The notes beneath the pieces were generated by a model, which was not told the DNA's origin, did not search any database, and saw only the letters and a program-made list of their open reading frames with translations. A program made the translations under genes and the position numbers. Positions 37,377 to 49,126 of a stretch of 64,000 nucleotides of DNA are shown piece by piece (the stretch's first letter is position 1; the number at the start of each line of letters is the position of its first letter). Source of the stretch: Membranipora membranacea (taxonomy: Eukaryota > Bryozoa > Gymnolaemata > Cheilostomatida > Membraniporidae); contig OU612066.1 of assembly GCA_914767715.1 (NCBI GenBank), positions 17,303,001 through 17,367,000 on the forward strand, given 5' to 3'.

Positions 37377-37670
37377 ATTATAACGTATCGTTGACTGTAA
37401 ATCAGTCAACTGTAAATTGTTAACCAATCAAATGCTTAGTTGTGAAAGTTCATAGGTCAATCAAGGATAAGTAGCTAATCAGGTCATTGACCTCAAACGC
37501 ATGGCTAGTAAAACTACGTTACTGAAGGAATACGCCATAGCGTGCTTTAGGCTTAAGAATGGTGTAACGATTGATGTCACTGCCCACCTTTTTAGGTTAG
37601 TATAAGGTCTTGTGGTCTGAGTCAATCTCCTATTGTACTTTTATTTTGACTCATAATTTAGTGGTATTAG

Positions 37671-38640
37671 CCTATACATACTTCAGGGTTCTCAACTACT
37701 CGGATTTTATCCGAGCTAGCTCATATTTTAGGCCTTTTCATGGGTGTCTGGAGGATTTTGCAAAATAGTGCTAATAGCTCGGATTTTTTACCAAATCCTT
37801 CTTCACACATACAAAAGTGCTCAATTAGTGCTTGCATCAGTCATTGGTTTCCTTAAATCTGTTCCAAAAACTCACAAAATACAGCTACAGCTTTTCAACA
37901 TTCCTCTCTCTGCTCTAACTTCTATTATCAAAGCATACGCTTGATATATTAGAGCTGCTATTAATACTGTTTTTTTTTGCATTTGTTTTGGTCCCTAGTT
38001 CCATAGATTGTCTTCAATATCAACCCATTCTGCGCATGCTCAGCTCTGGGCGTGAGCAGATCTCTGCAAAATTGAGTCTCGGAATTCCGAAGCCATCTGA
38101 TTGGCTACCTGCTCTGGTGACATACTCCCCAAAGCGTGCGGATTTGTTATTAATAGTTATCCTCTCTTGTCAATATTACCTAATTTTGATTGACAGTTTA
38201 TGCAGGGGATATCCCATTTCCTCTTTCCAAAGTTGCAATCAGAACCCAAACTAAACTCATTGTTCTTGTACATGCGCAAACACAAGTCACGCATCATGCA
38301 TACTTAGCCTTACGACACCTGCTTTGTGGTAATGATAGCCTAGTTTATCAGTGATCTACATGCCCAGTCAGATCACGAGAGTCAGTATGATATCAACCAG
38401 TACTGTGTAATTTATCCTTCTCAACCTGCTGTCTTATCACTCACAGCTAAATATAAAACATTTTATTGTACTCGCTAGATAGTCTGAATATGTTTTCAGG
38501 CTTAGATTTTTAATAAAGGTAGTTGGTCTATAATTCCTGCAGTGCTATTCCTGGTCTAATAAACAAATAAGATAATGGGTTTAGCAGACAGGTGTGAAAT
38601 CCCCATGCTGGCCCTGTCCTGTCCTACACTTTTTCCTTCC
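37671..38640. other. Spacer, no gene recognised
   Basis: Moderately AT-rich DNA with short frames only. The segment resembles neither the duplicated units nor a known gene, and may be old transposon sequence continuous with the BED-finger fragment to the right. Confidence 0.4.
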
Positions 38641-38670
38641 ACCTGGTAAACTGATTCTTCTCTGCTACAA

Positions 38671-39180
38671 TGCCTCCTAAAAAGTCAGGTAAAGTCAAAA
38701 CAAACGAAGAGCTACTTCATCAAATGAAAGCAGTGTAGTGAGGATCCCAAAGAAGAGGAAGAAACAGCATGAGACTGATGAGGAGAATGATGACGATGAA
38801 GTTGTTGTGAGGGTTAGTGATTCTTCTGATGTTAGTAGTAGTGGCCATGCACAAGACTCCAGACCAAGTGTTTCTGAATCCCAGAAAAACACCATTCAAA
38901 GAGGCAGTGCAACATCATCTGGAAACATGCTTGATGAGCTGAATAAGTCAGCACCAGGGACATTTTGTAAAGCACCTGGTAATGATAAATCCAAAGTGAA
39001 ATGCACTGTATGCCAGGCTGTGTAAGTGATCTCATCTGGGATGAAGGATATTGAGAGACACATATCCACTAACAAGCACAAAGATTCAGTAAAGGCAGCT
39101 GCTGGACAGCGGAGTCTGTTCTCATTTGGTGTGAAGGCATCATCCATGACAGCGGAGGAGCGAGACCACCAAAGTCAGTT
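38671..39180 (+). pseudogene. Decayed DNA-transposon N-terminus with a BED-type zinc finger
   Basis: The plus strand starts MPPKKSGKVKTNEELLHQ, stops, and continues in another frame with an acidic Ser-rich stretch (HETDEENDDDEVVV). A zinc-finger-like segment follows: KCTVCQAV, a stop, ISSGMKDIERHISTNKHKDS, then GQRSLFSFG. The C..C..H..H spacing followed by a SLFSF motif is typical of hAT-like transposon proteins. There is no catalytic domain afterwards. Confidence 0.6.
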
Positions 39181-39589
39181 ATAGTTATAGTTGTATATTT
39201 CTAGTTTTCTAAAACATTTGCCAAAACAATAGGTGAAAATATAACCCTCAAACACTCTCATTTCTATCAATTCTGCTTCGATATTTTACTCTAAATGATT
39301 GAAAATGCGTTGTAGAGCAGTCAAAACTCTTTGAGGGTACAAAGAAACATCAAGTAATGTGCTGCCATCAGCACATGCTAGGCTAAGGCTAATGCATAAG
39401 GCATAACAATGGCAAAGGGGAACCCCAAAATGAGCTGAATGCTGTTATGAAATATTCAATTAGAGTTACTTCAGGCAACTTTATTTAGCATTATAAGGAC
39501 CAAAAACTTGTTTGAAATCTGCCGAGCTACTATTAATGAGTTTGCTCATCAAAATTGTGATTTGGTTACGATTTTCTAATTATCATAGA

Positions 39590-40045
39590 AATGAGCCAAA
39601 AAACACAATAATTGTATCGAATCAGATTTAAATTGAAAGTTAAGTATAACTGTCTCGATGCAATAATATAATACCATTGGCATTTGGAGGTGTATATCTC
39701 GAATTTTCAGGGCGTTGCTTTTGAGCAGTCAGAGGAATCGAAAAACTTAGGAGTGACATAAGATAAAAATTTGAATTTCCAATCCAATGTTTGTACCCAA
39801 ATTTTGAGAGAAATTGTAAGATTTTTAATTAATCCTTAGCTGCAGAATCTTACACAGGGCTTAAAAATCATAAACCTCAATTGCCAAAAAAGTGAGACAA
39901 GGCAAGACACAATCTGATTTTTTCAAGGTGGCTTTGATATGACACACAATCATAATCTTTTTTTATCACTTTCCCTTTTATCAGCAGCGTTTTTGGCAAC
40001 TAGCCAGTAGCCACCTATTGTGCAACTTGGTGTAAGGTACAATAT
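39590..40045. repeat. Second copy of the dispersed repeat seen at 20613-21050
   Basis: Shares long stretches with the U2 insertion, including the block around the TTTTTGGCAACTAGCCA motif. The left part is more diverged and its ends are not clear. Confidence 0.55.
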
Positions 40046-40057
40046 TACCGTCAAACT

Positions 40058-40243
40058 GCGTTTACATTAGGCCGTCTTTTGGCCCAGTCTTGAGTCTGAC
40101 CGACAAATTACTAAGACGGAGGCTGAGACTGTGTAGTGTGAATAACAAAAAACGATTGATTGACCTTGTCTGACCGGCTTTTGAGACGGTGTCTGGCAAT
40201 TCGAGCAGTGCTCGTTTTGCAGTCTCAAGACTGCCCGTCTTAA
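40058..40243. repeat. Possible small DNA element with imperfect inverted ends
   Basis: The left end (CCAGTCTTGAGTCTGAC) and right end (GCAGTCTCAAGACTGCCC) are imperfect inverted copies, and the interior repeats gacgg/ccgtc motifs. No clear target duplication is visible. Confidence 0.35.
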
Positions 40244-40299
40244 CACAAATTCCTAATTTAGCGATCACAATACTGCCCTTTGTCTGTCTGTCTTATCAA

Positions 40300-42780
40300 T
40301 TAGCATAGCAAATTAAGCGTGAGTCCTTTTTGAGACCAACTGCCTATTGATTTTTTTTTGCAAAGCACTTGGTTTATTTGGCCAAAGGTTTTTCTCATCG
40401 TGATGGATGTTAAATCATCAACAAGGCAGCCTTTCTGAGCCTTTGGGGCAGGGCGAAGAGAGAGAGAGCAGATCACACTTTTTTTGGACAGACTAACAAG
40501 GTTGGAATAAAAAAGACCACTCAAAATGTACAAAATCACACAAATGTGTGGGTATTTCAAAACAATTAATATGACTACCAACTGCAACATGCAAAAGTAT
40601 ACACTGGAGCACATTTTCTAGAGTGATGTCCCTATATTCCGGCTTAAGGTCCTAACGATAGAATGTATCGTAATGAGCGTAGCTTGTAGATAAAAAATTA
40701 ATAACTTTGCATAAAGGCAGGCAGGGTGGATTCCTGCAGTTACATATATCAATTATGTTCAAGCAAAAAAAAGTTGCAAGACTACACAATCGCTGTAAAA
40801 AATCATTGATTGGTAAGCATGACAAGACCAGGTTCCGTTCCAGTCTGCCGTTGAATAACATGAAAGCGGATAAAATAACCATATATTGAGATAGTGGGGC
40901 TGTCATAGGATTCACTACATACATCCCTTTTCCCTAATGGAACTTGGATCCGCCTTGTAACATAATTAATGAATTTTTTTTTATATATATATTTTTTTTT
41001 ATTGGCAACCAAAGTGCAGGACTTCTGTAGTTGGTGCAAGTCCAGTCGTCGAGTGCCCCAGTGGCCGAGGCCTCGACCACTGGGGCACTCAACCACTGGA
41101 CTTGCACCAACTACAGAAGGCCTGTGAACCTAAGTCATCTCATTCGAAATGTTTTGCACTCAGTGCCAGAAAAAAAAACTGAAACAAAAAAAATGAAACA
41201 GAAAGGAAATAATATCATCAATGATGTTGGTCAAGTTGACAATATATAAGAGTTATGTAATCAATCAATGTCACAAGGATGATGCTTACTCCTATATCTC
41301 CACTGTACAGGCTCATCCATTAGGAGGCTATTGTTTTATTTGTACCACACCTGTCTACTGCTAAACATGACCTAGAAAAACTGTGAAAGTTTTTGCAAAT
41401 ATAATCACTTTAGCAGGAGATTAACCTAGCCACAATCCCTAAACAAAGGCCGGACATATGTTACCACTCTAAACATCCATGCTCTGGATTCATAATGAGC
41501 TATACAAAGTGTGAGATTGATCATTGTATCCATCATACGTTTTTTCTTATCATGTAAGTCATTGTATATGTCTTTATTTGTTATATTATTGTATGAATAG
41601 TTTTTACAATTTATAACCTCTGACCCCACAATCATTTTACATCTATATATGCATGCATGCATGCTTTACAATATTCAATAGAACAAGAATCAGTTAGTCT
41701 TAAACCATAAACAACACTACACTTTAATTCAGCCTCTCACTATAAGCTACATCCCCATTCAAATGATTCTATAATAATCACACACCGCATCAGTCCGCAT
41801 TCAACATAGACAACAAACAACAATATCATAATATTATCCTTGCTCACAGAAAAATGTATGATCGGCTTTTTCTTCGCTATGCCTGATTTACTAATGTTCC
41901 GATGAGCTATTGCTAATAGAACATCACTGCATCAAACTTGTGAATAGGCATGGATAAGGCACCACTACAAGTTAAGTAATGTGGATAGGTAAAAGGGATT
42001 TCAGGCATATTTGGTAGGGCAACACAGAAATTTTGGCTTGTTTCCCTATGATACCATATGACCCTATACTATAACCACCCCACTTCTGCACCTAAGACCC
42101 TTATCAACTATTGTGCTTGTATTTATTGTACCAGGTTGTCAATGAGAACAATATTGAGGTCTGGACTTGAACAAATTAAAACCAGTTGCCTAATTTAGAC
42201 TTTGTTACACAATATCACCCTTAAATTTGCTTCTAGAGCACAGAATTTGCACAAAGTGCTTTGGCTTGGCCCTGAGTCGAACCGAAGGAAGGTTAACAGG
42301 GTTCCCCAGGTCCGCTCGCTGGATTGGGCCATGCACTACCATGATAAGGAGTCCAGCCACCTTGTCGTGAATGATTTCTAGATTAATCAACTGTAGTGCC
42401 ATCAGTAAGCCATCACCAACAAAAAAAATTAACATCGCTAAACTCTGAAAAAACATGAACTTTGGCGCTACTTATATTTCACAGTTGTTATTATTACTGG
42501 ATGTGCAAAGGGTTGATTTTTTTCAAACTGCCACTGGGTAGTCCTTGTTGGTTTTGCCTCAAGTTCCAATTGAGCAGGTCCATCGTGGGTCAATGTGGGC
42601 TGGCACAGGCGACGGATTAATTTGACATAATTATTTTTATGTCTACATTTAGGTGGTTAATTGTTTTAGTTTGCGTTGCCTATACACTCATTTATAATAA
42701 TGAGTTCAACAAACCTTTTTCATATTGAATCTGTTGTAAGCAGTGTTAGAATTGTTTAACGGCTGGCTGGTGGTATTTTT
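40300..42780. other. Spacer left of U4, no gene recognised
   Basis: Only short frames and low-complexity runs. It contains the long palindrome at 41022-41119. I see no exon chain, RNA gene or similarity to the units. Confidence 0.45.
41022..41119. repeat. 98-bp nested palindrome
   Basis: Outer arms (CTTCTGTAGTTGGTGCAAGT and complement) and inner arms (GAGTGCCCCAGTGG and complement) are separated by small asymmetric loops. This gives a long hairpin that may be a foldback or MITE relic. Confidence 0.8.
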
Positions 42781-43457
42781 TGGAATAGTTCAATCTCGAC
42801 AGGATAAAATTACCAAACCACATTCTTTTGAAATGTAATAGTGTTGAATTACCATTTACATAGAGGAGGCTGAGCTTATTAGTAGGTTGCTACCATGGTT
42901 GTTTGAAACTCAACCAAGCCAGCCTTATGGATCATCTAAAATACAATCTCAACTCATTTGTGAACTTACCATATAATTCTTTTCCCCTCCCCCCCCCCCC
43001 CTCCGTGCAATTTATGATGAAAAATTATTTATTAACCCTACACGTGTATGTACACCCTACAACTACAACTGTTTTTCCTAATATTGAAATTATAACACGG
43101 GTGTGTGAGAGAAAAAGATAAAGCGACAAGCTATTTTCAATTCATTTTTATTATTACCCTTGTAGAAAAATTCAACAAAAATAAACAAACATTTAATTTG
43201 TAAGCGTGATGCCTGGAATATATGTCATAATCATCCCATCAATGATGAAAAAGTGAACATGAAGACTCCTCGTATATGTTTGAAGGGTGTGGGAGACGGG
43301 AGTGCACACAGATTACAGACTAATCATTTGATCTGCAGGGTTCAATATGAAATGATACATTTCAAAATGATAGAACATAAAAGATAGAACTTACTAAATT
43401 GAAAAAAGTGACAAGATCGATATCACCAAATAAAACAATAGGTAAATTCGCGACCTT

Positions 43458-43570
43458 GGTATCTATATTAAATAATCAATAAATAATCAATGGAAATCCC
43501 ATTTTCGTTGGAATTCCCAATGAAAATGGGATTTCCATTGATTATTTATTGATTATTTAATATATATACC
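43458..43570. repeat. 113-bp palindrome in the 3' flank of gene A (U4)
   Basis: Arms of about 50 bp, beginning GGTAT at the left and ending ATACC at the right, surround a 15-base loop. In U1 the same place reads CACCTAATAATATGTGAG instead. It begins about 70 bases past the gene A stop, so it probably lies in the 3' UTR. Confidence 0.8.
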
Positions 43571-43642
43571 AAATAATTTGTAAACACATATAGAAAACAT
43601 TCATTTTGTGGTTTACAATATCAGCTGAATCTTTGGTGGCAA

Positions 43643-46600
43643 TCAAAATGTAATCTCAGAGTCTGAGGGCTTCTCAAACTCTGCTGATATTTTTTGTAAT
43701 ACACCCGATAGAGTATGAGATAACGAACGCCAAGCAGATGTGAACGCTGATGACTCATCTGAAGAGTTAGATAGCGACCTTGGTTCAACTGCATTGCGGT
43801 CAAGCGGAGCAGGGCGATTGTCACAGTATGTTGATTCTTCCATGCAAGGTCTATTATTAGATAACTCACTGCTATGTGGTGTAGTACTCACAGCGCTGGG
43901 AATAGGATGCAAGGTAGATGTCCTAGGTGGTACATATAGGGGCTCTGGCACAGATGTTTGGATGCGGATTGGTCTCTCCACATTTTCCAGTACCTCCTCA
44001 TAGTATGGCCCATCGGGAACATAGGCATCCTTTGATCTTGTGTGTTCTAGAGGTGGTCTATGCTGTGTTGGCAGAGGAGGTGCTTGGGACAGATTGTCAC
44101 TGTGAGAGGGTCTCACATCTAGTTCTCGGTCATTTTCTCTATTATGAGATAACAATCGCCTATCAGAAGTGAATACTGATGGTTCACCTGAGGAGTTAGA
44201 TAGAGACCTTGGTTCCACTGCGTACGCATAATCAACGTACAGTCCATCATGGTCATGTGGGACCTGATCATTGTCACAGTATGGTGATTCTTCAACGGAA
44301 GGGCTATTATTAGATAACTCACTTCTATGTTGCACAGTATTCACAGCGTTGGGGATAGGGGGCAAGTCAGATACACTAGGCCTAGGTGGTACACATGGTG
44401 GACGTTGCACAGATGTTTGGACGCGGATCGGCCTCTCCACTTTTTCCAAGACTTCCTCATAATATGGCCCATCGGAAACATCACTATTGTTCGATCTTGT
44501 GTGTTCTAGGGTTGATCTATACTGTATTGGCAGCTGCGGAGGTGAAGGTACTTGGGACAGATTGTCATGGTGAGAGGGTCTCACTTCCAGTTCTCGGTCA
44601 CTTTCTCTATTATGAGATAACGATCGCCTAGCAGGAGTGAATTCTGGTGATGGTTCAACTGAGGAGTTAGATAGAAACCTTGGTTCCACTGCATAAGAGT
44701 ATTCAGCATATTCAGCATCACGGTCATGTGGGACCTGATCATTGTCACAGTATGCTGTTTCTTCAATGGAAGGGCTATTATTAGATAACTCACTGGTATG
44801 TGGTGCAGTACTCACAGCTTGGGAGATATGAGGCAAGTCAGATACCCTAGGTGGAACATATGGGGGTTGCGGCACAGATGCATGGACGCGGATTGGCCTC
44901 CCCACATTTCCAAGTACCACCTCATAATATGGCTCATCCGGAACATAGGCATCGTTTGTTCTTGTATGTTCTAGAGGAGGTCTATGCTGTGTTGGCAGAG
45001 GAGGTGAAGGTGCTTGAGACAGATTGTCACTGTGAGAGGGTCTCACATCCAGTTCTCGACTTCTTTCTCTATTATGCTCAGGCGTTGCACGCTGTTGATC
45101 TCTTCGTTCAAGTGAGTTCATCGAAAAATCTGTAAGAGTAAAAGAGGAGAAGGATTGATATGAATTGTCAGCAATTTGTTTGTATGATGTTTATTTACAG
45201 CAAAACAATACTGTCAATACCGAAGACCTGATTTGAACCCTATAATGGCTATATGGTTTGACTTTGTTAAAGACTCAGGTAGTACCACAGCAATATATAG
45301 TCTGGCAGCTCGTTCAGCAGTAATTATGCAATATCTTCACATTAAGAAAAATTCAGAGCACTATTGGGTAAAATTTATGTATAGTGTTAGCAATTGTCCT
45401 CACTTCTCATCTATGAGCTATGAGGTATCTATGGGGCCTAGTGCTGTGCCGGAGTCTTCAAACAATAGATGTAGTTTATCTGAAACTTTTATTATAAAGG
45501 CCACAAACATTTACCTTCGATGACACGATCTGAGACAGATCGAATTCTCTGTCTTCTGTGTGGAGGAAATTTCTGGATCAGTCGTCTTCTCTTTTTAGTG
45601 TACAGCACCCAAAGCACAGCTGAGAATATTCCAAGAATTAGCACCACGGCAGCCACAGAGCATCCAACCATAGTAGGGACTTCTGCAAAATGAAATAAAG
45701 TGTTACAAATTTGTCAATACACACATGCATTGCTAGCATGTGTTTGAGGTTCAAAAAACCAAAGACTTTTGTGGGTTGAATCAGGGAGCGAGTTTGGGAC
45801 AGCATTACCTTACAGCTGACAACATGCTTGTACATCACAAAACGGGAGTAACGCTCCCTTTGTACACGGAAAGACAACTACTGCTTTGAAATTTAACCTT
45901 TCCTGATCAGGGTGTTTAGTCCATATAATTATGCCAAAATCTGTGACACAATATATCTCAGAAATGAAGGCAAGGATGTTTAGACTTTATTACTCACCAT
46001 CAATCCCTTCATCTGATGTCGCTGTGCTGGTCACTGGATCGTTTGGAACTGTAGTCTCAGTGGTATCAGTAATATTATTAGCGTCATTATCGTTAGTTGT
46101 CACTGCAATAGAAATATGAAAGAAATATTTTTATTTCATTTGTCATTTCAAGTGTCGTAAATTTTTCTATTTTATTACTCAGCAAGTTTTTATACAGAGA
46201 TTATCAATAAATGGTTGATATGCATTCAAATGAATGAGTGATTTAGAAGTGTTCAACTTCACTTAAGGATTCTCTTGAATTCCTTGCTCCACTTAGGAGC
46301 GAAACGGATCAAGATATCCAAGGCAATGGCACTGTTTCTGGTGAGGAAAATGTCATTGCAACCAATAGACGCTAACTGAGCTCAATACTCCTTTGTCTCT
46401 AACATTAATTCCCCCCTCCCAACTCATCAGATCAGACTGAGCAGGTAATGTAGCATGAATTTAAAATTTTACTTAGCTTAGATTTAGCGAAAGAAATTGG
46501 ACTGTGGTTACGCTTATAGAACCATGGATTATTAGCAATCAATTGCTAAAATCCTTTGTAATAACCAAAACATACAGAATTTGATGCTAAACAGTCAGTC

Positions 46601-48726
46601 AACTCACCGTTATATTTAAGCTTGATCAATCTGAGTTTGGGGTCAAGAGCGAGTAAGTATCCCTGGTCTTTAATGTCCACCATATTTTTTACTTTCATAT
46701 CCGCACTTCTGCAGTTGGGCTGGCAAGGCAACTGTGTCATCTCTTTTAAAACACCGCTATGGTGACCTGTATTAATGTCGACTAACAGCAGCTCATCATC
46801 TGCTGTGCGACAGAGAAGTACACCTTTCTCTATGCTGATAGCTTGTTTGACAGGTTTTGAAACTCTGTGGAGTTGCACCGGGTTTGACTTCTGTGTGTGC
46901 AGGTTGAACCTATTCATGGTAATTACGGTACCTTCTATCGAGAATATGTAGGCTGTAGAATAGTCGCTATTAAATGCCATGGCTGTTGCACTTCCGCCGA
47001 CTTCATTAAAGTCAAAGGTAGTTGGCAAGGCATTTGCAGATAAATTTACGCCGTATATTAAAGAACTGTCTATGTAAAACACAACTTGTGATGTTGAGGT
47101 GCTGTAATCTACAGCTATTGGTTTTAGCATTATCGATCCACTCTCCCTGCATCCAACACTCGAGTTCGGGCAACAGCCAGGTTGTGTGCACACCAACGTA
47201 TCCTCATGTGTAACGCCGCCCATTTTAAAAGGAAGTTGATACACTTTCACCGAACTTTCGCCACTTACAAGGAACTTGTGGCTGCTGATTTGGTGAAAAC
47301 TGTTGATAACATCATCATTCTCAATTAATTTGGAAGAGGACTCCCTTCCTTGTGTAATGTTCCAAAGGTAGATTTTGTTTCCCAAGGAATATAAAATTGT
47401 TTGATTGCTATCTGAAGTTGGTTCCATGCTTTCGGGAACATACTGTTCTGGATATTTAGAAGGATCGTTGAACTTCTGTTCTACCATTTCCAGGGTTATT
47501 CTGAGAAGTAGAAAAATAGAATACAAAATATACTCGGGCTGGAGGCAAGGCACTCAAAGAATTTATAATACTACAAATTTCAGCAATATATCTGCAGATA
47601 ATTTTGCTGGTCTGGTGACTATAAATATTAATCTTAATACCACCTTCAATCAAATGAATTCAGAATTTCGAGACACATGTTCCTGCGTCAGTCAAATATA
47701 AACTGTGATATAAACATGTGATAAAAGACTACAATACTTTCCACATCAGGAGATCATTGTTGACCAGTAAAAATGTTCCTTTAACCAGGCAGTTAATCCC
47801 ATACGCCTTGCTTTTACATTATATGGGACAATTTTACATTATTTTACATTTTTTTTACATTATATTTTACAAAATTTAGCTGACCAAATATGGCAAAACG
47901 AGATTTTTAAACCAATTCATTTCATTTAGCAAAGCGTTATATATATCAATTAATCACATACAGTAAAACTTGTTCTCCAACCTGATTATCATTTCCGTCC
48001 ATATCTATAAATATATTTTCCTTTATTTTCTTTGTTTGTTTTGATTATGAGGTCAAAAAGTTGTTATTTTCCTTTGTTTATAACATACTTATATATATGA
48101 AAACCTCAATAAAAACACATAATAATAATGAAAAAATAATCAATGAGTAGTTGGCCGTAAGTAAGAGAGGACAATGTTGTTATCATAAATAATGATACTT
48201 GTGTAGTCAATCAAAATGAGGAGGAATAAATCCCAAAGTGTGAGTAGAATCTTATCAAAGGTTATCGTCTTGGAAATAAATTCTGTTGGAAAGTATTGTT
48301 ACCTTTTTTCCTGTTGAGTTATCGATATATATCTTGGAAATATTATATCGTTAAAAATGGCGGTAAATGACAGCTTTAAAAATGTACTCACATTTTGTAA
48401 AGGAAACGGAAACTGCAGATTTCCACCTTCTTAATAATGGAAAAAACCATGTGAAAACCTTTATATGTTACAATAAATTTTTACAATACTTTACCTTGAA
48501 CCTTTGGAGTCACCTTTGGCAGCTGTAGCAATAAGAATAACTTTCACAAAACACCAGATAATCTGTAATTGAAACAGTTGAGACACATAATAGAAATCGT
48601 TATCTTTATTCAAAGATCCACTTGCTATCGGTCAGGGGGAAACGTTTTGTTGACAAAATATAATACATCAAATTAATTTATCTAGCCAGTTTCGTATGCT
48701 CTTACCTTATAGATATGATCCGCCAT
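43643..48726 (-). CDS. Gene A, copy U4: propeller receptor with tyrosine-rich repeat tail, intact, 913 aa
   Basis: Six exons chain in phase: 48706-48726, 48495-48562, 46608-47500, 45998-46102, 45515-45682, 43643-45129. The ATG sits in a strong context (GGAAATGGCGG). Exons 1-2 give a signal peptide (MADHIYK then a hydrophobic IIWCFVKVILIATAA). Exon 3 holds six evenly spaced blade-like strands (ILYSLGNKIYLWNI, KFLVSGESSVKVYQL, VVFYIDSSLIYGVNL, AYIFSIEGTVITM, LLCRTADDELLLVDI, GYLLALDPKLRLIKL) and a Cys-rich loop, resembling a degenerate YWTD propeller. Exon 4 is a Thr-rich stalk. Exon 5 is a transmembrane helix (VAAVVLILGIFSAVLWVLY) followed by KKRRR. Exon 6 is the cytoplasmic tail with three repeats, each carrying YYE(E/V)V, (Y/C)VPPR, a (S/T/A)YCDN-type tyrosine and proline runs. 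I recognise no named family. Receptor or docking function is inference from architecture. Confidence 0.85.
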
Positions 48727-49126
48727 TTCCTTGGTAAGGTTATAGGAATCTACCAAAATCTCAGACAACACAACAGCTATGACGAAAGACAGCAATTGAT
48801 GAAAGACAGCGATATACTGAAGACAGCGATAGATGAAAGACAGCGATATACTAAAGTCAGCGATAGATGAAAGACACAACCATCAGCTTTTGTTCATCAG
48901 CAGATTGTAATTATTGTGATAGATAGGGTCTTATATTACAGGGCTAGAGTTAATCTCTTTTGTTCCACCCATTTCATTTCAATTTTTTGCCTAAACACTG
49001 TCAGGCAAAAAACACAATTAGTCCCTACCTATTAGTACCTATCTATTACTATAACTATACTATAAAGTTGCTGTAAAGACTTTATTTTCAGATTAAGTTA
49101 CCAATTGTATGAAAAAGTCTGTTCTC
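48727..49126 (-). promoter_or_regulatory. Short gene B to gene A intergenic region (U4)
   Basis: Only about 400 bases separate the gene B stop from the gene A ATG on the same strand. It contains the 18-base repeats and a TTTTTTGCCTAAACACTGTCAGGC block (positions 48983-49006) kept in every unit. Promoter or polycistronic linker function is inferred only from position and conservation. Confidence 0.4.

Larger units (their letters stand above)
31353..37670 (-). repeat. Duplicated unit U5
   Basis: Starts inside the propeller exon of a gene A copy, continues through gene B, is interrupted at about 37018-37560 by inserted DNA, then resumes similarity to U4 53149-53270 until about 37670. There is no cyclin F fragment at its far end. 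Confidence 0.75.

Noticed and set aside
40300-41096. Minus-strand frames in the spacer
   Set aside because: Low complexity and palindrome-derived; no recognisable protein or splice chain.
43740-45135. Plus-strand frames opposite the gene A tail (also at 708-1638, 13172-14362, 24505-25248)
   Set aside because: They are antisense shadows of the repeated tail exon and follow its period.
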